64,000 nt of DNA from NCBI RefSeq assembly GCF_012489685.1, contig NC_080043.1:64473920-64537919 (forward strand), given 5' to 3'. Below the pieces are notes generated by a model that was given only the letters and a program-made list of their open reading frames with translations, did no database searches and was not told where the DNA came from. Below are positions 22,186 to 33,022 of this stretch, piece by piece (within the stretch, counting starts at the first letter, position 1; each line of letters starts with the position of its first letter). The translations under genes were made by a program, and so were the position numbers. The DNA is from Lotus japonicus. Taxonomy: Eukaryota; Streptophyta; Magnoliopsida; Fabales; Fabaceae.

Positions 22186-23634
22186 GCTCGAAAAAGCAAA
22201 AATCTCTCCATTTCACCCATTCAAGGCCGCGAGTTTGAGGGAGCTTGGGGGAGAAGAGATTGTCGCGAAAACTTGACTGATCTTCGTGCAGTTCGTCCCT
22301 ACTTCGAGGTACCGAGGTAACTAACACGATTCTTACCTCTGATTACTGTTTCTTCTGCGTTTCTGAAGTCGTTTCTGTGCTCACAGTTTTGAGCTTTTTG
22401 TAAAATTGTCCGATTTCTCTGATTTCTTGGTTGGGGTTTGTTCCCTAGGTTCCCAAGAGCCTAAAACCTCTGTCAGTAATCGCTGATTGTGATCCAGTTG
22501 TCAAGGATCTGAAAAACTGATTCAAAACCCTTTTTGTCTCACATTTCAAAACTTTATTGTCGAAAAGCTGTAATCTGACTACGTGCCTTTAGGATTTGTT
22601 GTCACGGATGTCATAAGGATCAATGCTGTCAAATTTATTTTCCGAACTGATAACTTTGAGGTTTTGAGCCTTTATTTTGGACCAAAATGCCCCTGGATAG
22701 CCGTATTTCGACCCGATTGTCCGAAAATTGTTCTGACAGTTTCTGTGCCTTAGTTTTACCCTAAAACTACCTTGTAAACAGATTTGATCGAAGCAAAAGA
22801 GCCGAAGCTCTTTTTCCTTAAGGGTCGTGGGCTATTCCTTTAGGGGGGGAGTTTTTCGTTTTCGAAAACTTGTCTTTTCGTACCCGATGGTCGTATTCTG
22901 AAGCTTTAATGCTTTGTCTATCGTTTATGTGTTGTATTGTGATCGATCTAATCGATATTGTTTGGTTTCTGCTTTGTTTTCTCCGAGGTTCAGTTGAAGG
23001 TACTTTGGAAGGTTCAGAGCACTTGAGTGAAGGAGCTTGTGATTTCGAAGCTGGATCAGCTCGAGGTTAGGGCAACTTACATATTATCTATGATTGCATG
23101 ATAGGCGTCGATAAATTCGACCTATGTTTTATTTGATGTTGTTTATAATGATGAGTTGATGTTATGATGCTTTTCCATAACTTGTGATGTTGAGATATTG
23201 TTGGATTGTGCGTTTTGACGTGATTTCGGAGTGGGGAACCTCTGAACTGGTTAAAGTTGGTGTTTCGGGTTGGATGAACAACCATAGGCAAGTCCAAATG
23301 TGGGGTTTGAGACTTAGCCTTATGTTGGAATTCTTAGACTTTCCCCGGAAAAAGTATTTTGGGTGGTTGATCTTTGAGAACTTAGAATGATAGAGCTTTG
23401 ATAAACTAAAGACTTGGGAAACTTAGACTTTGAGAAATAAACTCATAACCTGACTAATGTGAATTGAAATCATTTTTATTAACGTTTAAGCATAGGAAAA
23501 CTGAAGGGGGAAAATATTTAAGAAAGACGAGGAAAAGTCGACTTTTGTTGTGGGTTTTGGTATTGGGGAAGGCCACTGAGGTGAGCTAAGGTGATGATTG
23601 AAAGTCACTTTGTACTTTACGTACTCTTGTTGTT

Positions 23635-23965
23635 GGGGTTGTGTTGTATTGACCGACACTAATCCCTTGGGTTCTCTTGTTGTTGGAGCTGTGTTGTATT
23701 GACCGACACTTAGCGCTCTTGTGGTTTGGGCTGTGTTGTATTGACCGACACTAGACCCTTGTGTACTATTGTGGTGGGAGTAGTGTTGTATTGACCGACA
23801 CTAACTCCGAGTCGTGTTGTATTGACCGACACTGACTCTGGCTTTGGTCGTGGGATCTATTGTGGTGGGAGTTGTGTTGTATTGACCGACACTTACTCCG
23901 AGTTGTGTTGTATTGACCGACACTTACTCCGAGTTGTGTTGTATTGACCGACACTAACTCTTGGG
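23635..23965 (+). repeat. TTGACCGACAC tandem repeats in A2 3' LTR
   Basis: About eight or nine imperfect copies of a unit containing TGTGTTGTATTGACCGACAC. The array is longer than in A1. Confidence 0.85.
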
Positions 23966-24044
23966 TTGTTTTGAGATTGGGTTTGAGCTAAATGCTTGTG
24001 TGGTGAGGACGATTTGATGTTTGGCTAACCATATTGCATCAATC

Positions 24045-24300
24045 GGGTGAATAACTGGAATGGTTCACCTGTGCATCTCATGGTGAATAACGGGAATGGT
24101 TCACCAATGTGTTAATGATGAATAACGGGAATGGTTCATCATACGGTGAATAACAGGAATGGTTCACCAAGGGTGAATAACGGGAATGGTTCACCAAGGA
24201 TGAATAACGGGAATAGTTCATCTAGGATGAATAACGGGAATGGTTCATCCATAGTGAAGAACGGGAATGCTTCATCTGTGGCGAACGGGAACGCATCACA
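24045..24300 (+). repeat. 24-bp minisatellite in A2 3' LTR
   Basis: About ten copies containing AATAACGGGAATGGTTCA, followed by degenerate units. Homologous to 6637-6860. Confidence 0.85.
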
Positions 24301-24552
24301 ATCCGGATCATGTTGATTGCATTTCACGCATACATTCATTCTGACTGGGATTGCGTGCTGTTTGATTTATTGAAGCAATGTTAGAGCCATAACATGCTAG
24401 GATTATCTATATGTTTATATGACAACATATGTATCTATACCCCATATCACATGTTGAGTATGTTGAGTGTATATCTACTTATTTCTGTGAGTGGACCCTA
24501 GCACCTTGGCTTTGTTTGTATGTTTGTGATTGGGCGGTCGGCCTGCTGCCAG

Positions 24553-24873
24553 ATGTCGATGGCCGACTGGTTCTAGACGGTCTCTCCCTCGGGGGGGATC
24601 AGATATGAGCTGGTGGATAGGGATGCCCCCACCGCTTGGGTGATCGATGTTGCTGGTCACCGAGCGACGTACAGGGGAAGGGTCATGGAGGACCGGACTG
24701 ACGAGCGTGGACGTCTGACGAAAGGAGTTCTACGACGCATGGAGCCGAGCTTCAACTTGCCAACTTCAGTTCGCTGTGGACTCGGTCATGTGAGCAGTTA
24801 TGGGAGGGTAGGTTTAGGCAGGCGTCATATTTTGTGTAGAGCTCTGATTCGTCTTACTTTTGGGACTGGGTAG
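24553..24873 (+). pseudogene. LTR-encoded ORF, family A (one stop)
   Basis: ATG 24553 lies directly after GCCAG. The frame reads MSMADWF and is then interrupted by TAG 24574-24576, where family B has GAG (Glu). The rest of the frame is open to 24873. It keeps the PSGG, AWVID, HRATY, GRVMED, LTKGVLRR and SFNLP blocks of the family-B ORF, with many synonymous codon differences (for example in VLRR and SFNLP). The C-terminal part diverges after about residue 80 and lacks the acidic tail. It is a recently inactivated copy of an LTR-borne coding sequence. Confidence 0.55.
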
Positions 24874-25467
24874 GTTCCCGATGCATGGCTTTCCGTGTGG
24901 TTCTCTTATTGAGGGATCACAGTGAGTCAGTCGGACTGTAGGGGTCTTTACTTAGGCCATTTTAAGGCCGACTTTCTCCTAGTGGGTTGTAATTATAAAC
25001 TTTCTTACTCACACTTCTGGGTCTGTATATATTTGCCTGCGGGCACACTACTTTGGAGTCACTGCGAGTGCACGTGACGGGATAGTGCAGCTGAGGCTGT
25101 ACATGTGTATATTTGATGTATATTGGTTAGTTTAGTGGTTGGGCTATGTCTTTATTCTCTATTGCTTTATTTAAAAGGGATCATCGGAAAAAAAAAATTA
25201 CCTGTTTTCCGCGTAGAGTTTATTTTTGGTTAAAAAAGTGGCACCTGGAAATCGGGGTGTTACACATTTGGTTCTGAATGGTTACTAATTCTAAATGGTT
25301 TGGTTTTGAGTAATTCCGCATGTTTTCGATGGTTGGTTAATTTTGAAGATTTTTGTAATAATGAACCTTTATAACTAATTGAGGTTAACTAATTGAACGA
25401 TGAAAACATTTTACGAAAATTATGTTATTTGGTTACTGTGTAATACTCGAGAAATCGGGGCGTTACA

Positions 25468-25628
25468 AGGTGGGTCAAGCCAGCATTCATATTCTTCGCC
25501 GCCTTAGTTATCTTCACCCCAAAACGCTTCTTGATTTCCGCAAATTCCAACTTTCTTGAAGAACTCTTCACCCCTCTGACTCTGATGTTGCTGCTACTGG
25601 GTAACATTAACGCCAATGGCATTGGCAT
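25468..25628 (-). pseudogene. RWP-RK (RKD-type) transcription factor fragment
   Basis: A minus-strand frame contains KLEFAEIKKRFG followed by ITKAAKNMNAGLTHL, the beginning of the RWP-RK DNA-binding domain of RKD proteins. The domain stops abruptly at the LTR terminus (25467), before the expected KKRCRE...RWPxRK part. The segment upstream on the minus strand (25690-25900) may hold further exon-like pieces, but frames are broken. It is most likely a host gene fragment cut by the family-C LTR. RKD proteins act in germ-cell and egg-cell programs in plants, which is background knowledge and says nothing about this copy. Confidence 0.55.
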
Positions 25629-25689
25629 CTTCTCTATAGCTTCTCCTCCTCCTCCATCTCTTTCTTCACAGTAACAATCCCAAACTAAA

Positions 25690-26290
25690 TACCTTCACCA
25701 CCAGAATCATCACCACAGTGAACGCTGTGAGCAGGAAGAGCAACTTTGTGGGGTTTTTGTTCGTTGACCCCAAAATCTTCATTGAGAGGTGGGAGCTACT
25801 GGTTAAAGTAACGGCTGAAATTTTCAAGATCGTCGAAGTCGTTGAAGGCAAGGTGGTTGCTTCAATTAACAGATCTGAACCCTTGTGCTCTGGTACGACA
25901 CCATCAGATATGTCACGCTTTCATTCCCTCGATGGTGGTTGCTGGTACAACAAATGGATCTTGATGTTTCCTGTTCCAAGCTTCAATCTTCTCTCGATCT
26001 CACTCTCTCTTTGCAGAGGTGCTCTCTTGGAAAAAGAGGAAGGAAAGAGGTGGTGGCGCTGGTGTGGGCAAGGTTTTGTGGTAGGGGAAAGAGGAAGGGA
26101 AGAAAGGGGTGGCGGGTGGAATGTTGGTTGGTGGTTTAGCCTTTTAGGGATTTTATGGTTCACCGGATTAGGGATTATTAATTATTAGATTAGGTTTTAT
26201 TTAGATTAGGGATTTTATTTAGGTTAGGTTTTTTATTTTTTTATTTATGCTTTAATATAAGTTGGAATTAAAAAATAAAGTTTTATAATT
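25690..26290. other. Possible continuation of RKD-like sequence, otherwise unassigned
   Basis: Mixed composition up to about 26160, then AT-rich. The 156-codon plus-strand frame at 25718-26188 has no recognisable domain and is not called. Minus-strand reading shows only short open stretches. Confidence 0.25.
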
Positions 26291-26309
26291 TTTCAATTTA
26301 AAAAAAATT

Positions 26310-26477
26310 AAAAATGCCACGTGGAATTGCTGAGTAGGATAAAATTGAAGTCTGGTAGTATTTGGCCTTAATTGAATTAAAAAAAAATTCTTAGGGACCC
26401 AATTAGATGCGAAAAATTTTCAGGCCCTGGAATTGATTCCCTTTACAATTTCAGTGGCCTTCTGATGTATTAAGCCA
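26310..26477. mobile_element. Partial Mutator-like terminus
   Basis: It ends GTATTAAGCC, comparable to the AAGCC ends of the two complete TIR elements here, and includes a GCCACGTGG segment like their subterminal regions. No partner terminus was found in the window. Confidence 0.25.
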
Positions 26478-26832
26478 TTAAACTATGGGTGCTAAAAAAT
26501 TAAGTGTTGTCCCCTGAAACCGGAATAAACACAGTTTAATAGGACCCTTTAATGGTTCTTTGTTTGCATCTATATTTTGAGGTAACGTTGCCATGACAAA
26601 TCCAATAAATGAATTGAATGAAGAGTTAGGTAGAAAAAGAAGCTTGAGGTTGGGGTTTTATGTTTTTCTTAAACTGGATTTGGGTGGAATGAATTTGGGT
26701 TGAAGATGATGGGAAGGATATAGATGAGATTAATTTTTGGAGTAAGGGTAGAAGGGACAATTTGTTTGGTTGTGCAAGGTTACACAAAGCTATTTTTGTG
26801 CATATTAGATTTTCCCATTAACATATATAATA

Positions 26833-28280
26833 GGCTTAATCCTCAAATTTGTCAATGTCTTTGTCTCGTCGTCTGATCTAAGTCCCTCCCCGGAAAAATT
26901 TGTGTAAAAGGTCATCATCAATGCAAAACGTTTGGAGTCAGGCTCCGGCGAGTGATGAAATGACATGATGACTATATTAATGAAGCTGATGTGGCATTAC
27001 AAAAATAAAAAATTTTGAAAAATATTACACATCATATAATTAAGATAATTAAACCTATTTCGAATTCTAACCCAAATTTAACTAACCAATTTTAATTCCC
27101 CCTCAAACTTATCCTAATTCTCCTGAAAATAAAATAAAATTAAGAAAATTAAATTAAATTAACAACCCAAATTAACCCCAAATCCATAAATTCTTACCCA
27201 ACCCAGAAATTCATCATCCTCAACCTCAAATCCAACCCATACAAAAAAATCAACCCATAACCCAATCATTTCCATAACAGTGCCACTGCCTTCATATCCA
27301 TCAACAAAAATCGACTCATCATCACTTACTAGTCATCTTCAAGGCAACCAACCCACCACAAGAAAGTATTAGTATTCTTCTTAATGGATACACAGTTCAA
27401 TGTAAATAATATTACTTCAAATAAAAATTCCAAGCCACGAACAAAAAATGAACAAGGAAAATCAGAGCTCAGAACCCACCCACCATCATCACCAACCTCT
27501 CTCCACCAACACCCCCAATTCACCCTCCAGGACCCACCCCCAACACCAACCTCTCTCCACCCTCCACCATCAACCAATCAGTTATTCCACTTTATCAGAA
27601 AAATAACAAAATAAGGAAGCACAAATTTGGGAAATCTGCTATTTTTCTCTCCTCTGGCACTATTTCTCACTTTCGATCTCTTTGTTCCCAGGGGCCGTGA
27701 CTCCGATTATGGGATAACGCCTTCTCTGTCGCCTCCTCCTCTGCGTCCCCTGATGACAAAGGCATCCAGATCGTCCATGTCTACTCCAAGGAGATCAACA
27801 AGCGCGTGGTTGATGAGGCAGATCCAGATCTGCAAAACCCGCACACCCATGGTGGCTTGATGTGTTTCGGGGAAGAAAGAGGGTGTTGGGCCTGAATATG
27901 AAAAAGAAGATCGGGATAGAAGAAGAAGAGGAAGAACAAATGAACCCTAATTTCAATTGATGCATTTGGGTTATTTTGGGGGGAATTATGATAAGTTTGA
28001 GGGGGAATTAAAATTGGTTAGTTAAATTTGGGTTAGAATTAGAAATAAGTTTAATTATGTAAATTATATGATGTGTAATATTTTTTAAAAATTTTTAATG
28101 CCACGTCAGCTTCATTAATACAATCATCATGCTATTTCATCACTCGTCGGAGGTCCAGGCTCCGGCGAGGACTGACTCCAAACGTTTTGCATTGATGAGG
28201 TCCTTTTCAACAAATTTTTTCGGGAAGAGACTTAGATCAGACGGCGAGACAAAAACATGGACTAATTTAAGGATTAAGCC
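26833..28280. mobile_element. Mutator-like TIR element with captured sequence (MULE 1)
   Basis: Begins GGCTTAATCC and ends GGATTAAGCC, flanked by a perfect 9-bp duplication TATATAATA (26824-26832, 28281-28289), the Mutator size. Terminal inverted repeats are about 300 bp each (26833 to about 27130, and about 27970-28280) and still align closely. No transposase is present, so it is non-autonomous. The interior includes a GC-richer exon-like stretch (27690-27895), which suggests a Pack-MULE. Confidence 0.88.
27690..27895 (+). pseudogene. Captured gene fragment inside MULE 1
   Basis: A pyrimidine-rich stretch ending CCCAG (acceptor-like) is followed by GC-rich sequence with codon-like bias. From 27713 a frame of 60 codons gives an Asp/Ser-rich polypeptide containing GIQIVHVYSKEINKRVVDE and ending at TGA 27893-27895. 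An in-frame TGA at 27698 breaks it upstream. I do not recognise the parent gene. Confidence 0.45.
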
Positions 28281-28378
28281 TATATAATATTTCATTCTCA
28301 TGACAAGAGCAGGCTGAAATCCAATCCAAGTATTAATTAATTGAATTCGTCTTCCATTACAAAAAAGTATAGCAATTT

Positions 28379-28502
28379 TTTTTTAGGAGAGACTAAGCCC
28401 AAAGAGACAACAAACGAACCGACCTCGGGTAGGACACACCCGTTGCATCAAAGACTAATAAATTCCTAAAGCTAGGAGGAGGAGCTTCATGGACATGGAT
28501 GC
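28379..28502 (-). mobile_element. Short retroposon (SINE or LINE 3' fragment)
   Basis: About 124 bp with a T run at its left end, flanked by a perfect 15-bp duplication AAAGTATAGCAATTT (28364-28378, 28503-28517). This is the signature of target-primed insertion in minus orientation. The minus strand contains GAGGTCGGTTCG, somewhat like a Pol III B box, but no A box was identified. Confidence 0.65.
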
Positions 28503-28517
28503 AAAGTATAGCAATTT

Positions 28518-29189
28518 AAATCTGAGTGGCAAGATCATGGTATCATATCTTACTCTCCCTCTCAGCAGGCACCACGCTACAGAACACTCAGGCCACAGGG
28601 GCTCTACTTTTTTTTTTTTTGAATTCTCATGAAAAAAATATTAGTACGAAATTCGTGTGTTATTTGGAATTTTTATTTTTTAGCTCAAATTTTTTGTTAA
28701 TCAAATCTTATTAATGATGAGCTGAAAGGAATTGATTATTGTTTTTAAAAAACTTATTTTTAAAAAACTTGTTTCGTTGAGATTTTTACAACAAATAGTT
28801 TTCAAAACTGTTTCCTATTTTAGCCCTACACGCAGGGCTATGTGGATTATAAAGGCCATGCAAGACACCACCACATAAATGCGACTAATGAGATGTTAAA
28901 CGTAGATAAGGGGTAATAGAACCTTGTGTGGTTCCAGGCAAGATAAGGGGGAGATGGTTAAATAATAATGTGATAATTTGGTTCACATGCATCATAAAAT
29001 GTGCAGGTAGGATAAGGAGTAGGAACGTACGACAACTTCCACCTGAAACTCGGGACATGCATCCGGTGTGGATGCCCGAGATACTTGAGGTGACACGTAA
29101 GACCATGACCGGCAGTGTAAATGAAACGCTGAGAAAGTATTTATGACTCGGTAAAGAAAGTGGACCATGAGTTGGTGCCTATGTTCCTG
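28518..29189. other. Unassigned sequence
   Basis: AT-rich up to about 28800, then mixed composition. It may be part of an older LTR into which element A3 inserted, since the sequence continues at 50744. No gene seen. Confidence 0.3.
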
Positions 29190-29885
29190 AGTGATGTAAG
29201 ACCCGGATTTTCGGAACAAGTTAATTTCCGACTTACGCGTGGAATCAGTGTAAGCGTGACAGGAGTTTGATATTTGAGAAAGATTAATGAAGAAGAAAGT
29301 TCAGGAATTGCTCGAGGAATGTGGCGTTGTTTCTTTCGGAGCTAGTGCGAGTCGTCTGCACACCTGCCTTATGGCGAGCATGTCCAGAATAGGCTATTTC
29401 GCTCTTAAAGCAACGTTTTAAGTGAGATTTCGAACTCTTGGAAAATTTAAAGTTTCTCTTTATTTTTCCATCGACCAGCGTTTCATTTCGGAACTCTGGA
29501 CTGTACGCACGATAGGTTTAACTTTTCGGATGTCCGCCGACGCTAATTTCTTTGCTTCGAAACCTTAGTTTTAAGCGAAGGATGAAGACTTTTTCTATTC
29601 GGGACATCTAACGAAGATTCCGTCCGCGTTGCCAGACTTGTTTCGACATTTCCAATCTTTCTTCTGTTGGAAGTTTTGTCGTCTGAGCATCACAGCAAAA
29701 AGTAGTTTTTCGGGACAGACTAACTTACACCGCTTTTGGCGTTTTGGATATCGTTTTTCCCAAATCTTAGATATTTGTTTTGAGTTCTGGAATTCTGACG
29801 CCAGAATCTCTCTTAGAATTCCACGGTGATCGTGCTGCAAAAATCGGAATCGCGAAATTTTCATTTTCCCGCGATTTCGCCTGCC

Positions 29886-29893
29886 TATAAATA
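29886..29893 (+). promoter_or_regulatory. TATA box, 5' LTR of A3
   Basis: TATAAATA in the conserved CTGCC...GCTC context. The 3' LTR copy is at 36852-36859. Confidence 0.6.
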
Positions 29894-31541
29894 GCTCAAA
29901 AAGCAAAAATTCCTTCATTTTCTTCCTTTTGTGGCTGAATTTCGTGGAGAGCAAGGGGGGAGGAGATTTTCTCGAAAACTTGACCAATCTTCGTGCAGTT
30001 CGTCCCTACTTCTAGGTATCGAGGTAACTAACACGATTCCTACCTCTGATTGTTGTTTCTGTTGCGTTTCTGAAGTCGTTTCTGTGCTCACAGTTTTGAG
30101 CTTTTTCTAAAATGGTCCGATTTCTTCGATTTCTTGGTTGGGTTATGTTCCTTACGTTCCCCTGAGTCTAAAACCTCTGTCAGTAAACGCTGATTGTGAT
30201 CCAGTTGTCCAGGATCTGAAAAACTGTTTCAAAACCCTTTTTGTCTCACATTTCGAAACTTTATTGTCGAAAAGACTTAATCTGACTTCGTGCCTTTAGG
30301 ATTTGTTGTCACGGATGTCATGAGGATCATTGCTGTCAAATTTGTTTTCAGAACTGATAACTTTGAAGTTTTGAGCCTTTATTTTGGACCAAAATGCCCC
30401 TGGATAGTCGTATTTCGGCCCGATTGTCCGAAAATTGTTCTGACAGTTTCTTTGCCTTAGTTTTACCCTAGAACTACCTTGTGAATTGATTTGGTCAAAG
30501 AAAAAGAGCCGAAGCCCTTTTTCCTTTGTGGCCGTGACCTTGTAGTGTTGGGGAGGGAGTTTTCGTTTTCGAAAACTTGTCTTTTCGTACCCGATTGTCG
30601 TCTTCTGAAGCTTTAATGCTTTGTCTATCGTTTATGTGTTGTGTTGTGATCGAACTAATCGATATTGTTCGGATTCTGCTTTGTTTTCTCCGAGGTTCAG
30701 TTGAAGGAACTTTGGAAGGTTCGGAGCACTTGAGTGAAGGAGCTTGTGATTTCGAAGCTGGATCAGCTCGAGGTTAGGGCAACTTGCTATATTTAGCTAT
30801 GATTGCATGATAGGCGTCGATAAACTCGACCTATGCTTTATCTGATGTTGTATATGATGCTGATTTCTTGTTATGATTGTTTCATAACTTATGATATTGA
30901 TGATGTGTTGAATTGAGCGTTTTGACGCAACTTCGGAGTGGAGGTTCATTGATCCGGTGATCTTTGACATTTCGGGTTGGATGAACAAACCTAGGCAAGT
31001 CCAAATGTGGGGTTTGAGACTTAGCCATTTGTTGGGATTCGTTGGAATTCCTAGACTTTCCCCGGGAAATGTATTTTGGGTGGTTGATTTTTGGAAACTT
31101 AGAATGATAGAGCTTTCGAAAAATAAAGACTTGGGAAACTTAGACTTTGAGAAATAAACTCATAATTTGACTAATTTGAATTGAAATCATTTTTATTAAC
31201 GTTTAAGCATAGGAGAACTGAAGGGGAAAAATATTTACGAAAGGCGGGGGAAAAGTCGACCTTTGTTGTGGGTTTGGAGAGTTATCGGAATTGGGAAAGC
31301 CACTAAGGTGAGCTATAGTGATGATTGAAAGTCACCGAGTACGTTAGTACTCTTGGGGAAGTGTTATGGAGTTGTGTTGTATTGACCGACACTAACTCTT
31401 GGGTTGTTTTGAGTTTGGGTCGGAGCAGTTTGTTGTTTGGCTATCTAAAGGATAAGCCGGGGGAACTATAAGTTTCCAAGTACATTGGTACTCCTTCGCT
31501 CGTTGAGTAGTTTATTTAGCCATCCAAAGGATGAGCCGGGA

Positions 31542-31858
31542 AGCTTCACTGAGGCGTGAGACTTCGTGAAAGCATGGAACTTCACTGAAGCGTGAGACTT
31601 CGTGAAAGCAGAAACTTCACTGAGGCGGGAGACCTCGTGGAGACGGGAGACTTTGCGGAGGCGTACACCTTTGCTGAAGCGGGAGACTTTGCGGAGGCGT
31701 GCAACTTCACTGAAGCGTGAGACTTCGTGAAGGAGCGAAACTTCACTGAAGCGTGAGACTTCGTGAATGTGTGAGATTTCACTGAAGCGTGAGACTTCGT
31801 GAAAGCGTAAGACCCCATTGAAGCGTGAGACTTCATGGAAGCGTGAGATTTCATCGTC
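31542..31858 (+). repeat. 30-bp minisatellite in A3 5' LTR
   Basis: Tandem units around CTTCACTGAAGCGTGAGACT with TTCGTGAAAG. The minus-strand Ser-His-Ala-Ser-Val-Lys ORF is an artefact of the repeat. Confidence 0.88.
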
Positions 31859-32816
31859 GTTTACCCTAGGGCAACGACAGGGAACATTGGTTTAGTTGGA
31901 TACGTGTGTGTTGGGAGGACGATACATTGTTTGACTAACCTTATCACCTGACTTCATATGTTGAGATTATGATGATTTGATGTTGATGAACATCGTTAGG
32001 TACTAATGATTGAACTGTGTAGGAGATTCGAGAACATGCTATGTATATACCTTAGAGTAGGCAATACATAACTTATATGTATATATATACAACATATGTA
32101 TATATCCCCTTTATCACAAGTTGATTGTATATCTATTGTATTCTGTAAGTTGACCCTAGCGCCTTGGCTTTGTTTGTATGTTTGTGTTTGGGCGGTCGGC
32201 CTGCTGCCAGGCGTCTGTCAGCCGGTTCGTGATGATTCGTTGTGCGGGAAAGACCTGGAGCGGAACGACTATTACTGAAGCTTTCGACGAGGACCCGGAC
32301 TTCATGCCTGATCGAGGGAGGGTCGATGATAGTAGTGTGGGGTATGGGTGGTTAGAGTCTTTTGGAGTTGGTTGTTACTGTAATAGCTCTGATTCGTTTT
32401 GCTTTTGGGACAGGGTAGGTTCCCGATGCATGGCTTTTTGTGTGGTTCTCTTACGGAGGGATCACAGTGAGTCAGTCGGACCATAGGGGTCTTTGCTTAG
32501 GCCATTTTGAGGCCGACTTTCTCCTAGTGGTTTGTAATTATACTTTTTCTCACTCACACTTCTGGATCTGTAAATATTTGCCTACGGGCACACTACTTTG
32601 GAGTCACTGCGAGTGTGTGTGACGTGGAAGTGCAGCTGAGGCTGTACATGTTTATATTTGATGTATATTGGTTAGTTTAGTGGTTGGGTTATGTCTTTAT
32701 CTCCTTATCGCTTTATTTACAAAGGAATCAATCAAAAAAAAATTTATTACCTGTTTTTCCGCGAAGGTTTATTTTTGGTTACTAAAGTGACACCTGGAAA
32801 TCGGGGTGTTACATTG

Positions 32817-32828
32817 TGGTATCAGAGC
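32817..32828 (+). other. Primer binding site of A3
   Basis: TGGTATCAGAGC, complementary to the 3' end of plant initiator tRNA-Met, three bases after the LTR. Confidence 0.88.
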
Positions 32829-33022
32829 TTAGTCGAGTCTTTTGGGAGTCTTTGGGGAATAGGTCTTCTGTGCTAGGTTGTGTGACTCTGTAAAGAGTGA
32901 AAATTGATTGTCTGCAGAGCGATTTCCGCTCTAATTGTTTGCACTACTACTTAATCGGATTGAGTGGTTTGTCTAGTGCTACCGTATGGTTAGTACTAAT
33001 CGGACGTTCGATGGGATATAGG

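Larger units (their letters stand above)
18136..25264 (+). mobile_element. Tekay-like element A2, internally deleted
   Basis: Flanked by a perfect 5-bp duplication CATTT (18131-18135, 25265-25269). It consists of a truncated 5' LTR (18136 to about 20391), integrase-chromodomain coding sequence, a PPT, and a full 3' LTR (21493-25264, 3772 bp). PBS, gag, protease, reverse transcriptase, RNase H and the integrase N-terminus are missing. The join at 20385-20392 falls in CCCTTGTG, which belongs to both LTR and pol, so the deletion looks microhomology-mediated. Confidence 0.93.
21493..25264 (+). repeat. 3' LTR of A2
   Basis: TGTAAGACC...GGTGTTACA, 3772 bp. It aligns with the truncated 5' LTR with a moderate number of substitutions and small indels, so A2 is older than A3 and A4. 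Confidence 0.92.
16310..25467 (+). mobile_element. Family-C long LTR, interrupted by element A2
   Basis: Made of about 16310-18135 and 25270-25467. It ends GAAATCGGGGCGTTACA, the same kind of terminus as families A and B, and shares their order of elements: leader with (GA)n, donor-like AAG/GTAAGG near 16528, diverged tandem repeats, and a small ORF after an AG. Element A2 is inserted near its 3' end with TSD CATTT. The 5' start (TG...) is not visible and may be deleted. Confidence 0.55.
29195..32813 (+). repeat. 5' LTR of A3
   Basis: TGTAAGACCCGG...GGGGTGTTACA, 3619 bp, TATA box at 29886-29893. The 24-bp minisatellite of A1 and A2 is replaced by a different array (31542-31858). The LTR-encoded ORF is not recognisable: sequence after GCCAG at 32210 diverges. 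Confidence 0.92.

Noticed and set aside
19433..23070. Repeated LTR ORF with SVEGTLEGSEHLSEG (also 30577 and 37543)
   Set aside because: Considered as a second LTR protein. The frame is not conserved in family B or in A1, where the same segment has stops, so it is more likely a non-coding leader exon.
25718..26188. 156-codon plus-strand ORF
   Set aside because: No recognisable family. The composition changes along it, and the neighbouring RKD-like signal is on the other strand.
31582..31854. Lys-Ser-His-Ala-Ser repeat protein (also 39461-39715 and 46572-46826)
   Set aside because: A by-product of the 30-bp LTR minisatellite, whose unit length is a multiple of three.
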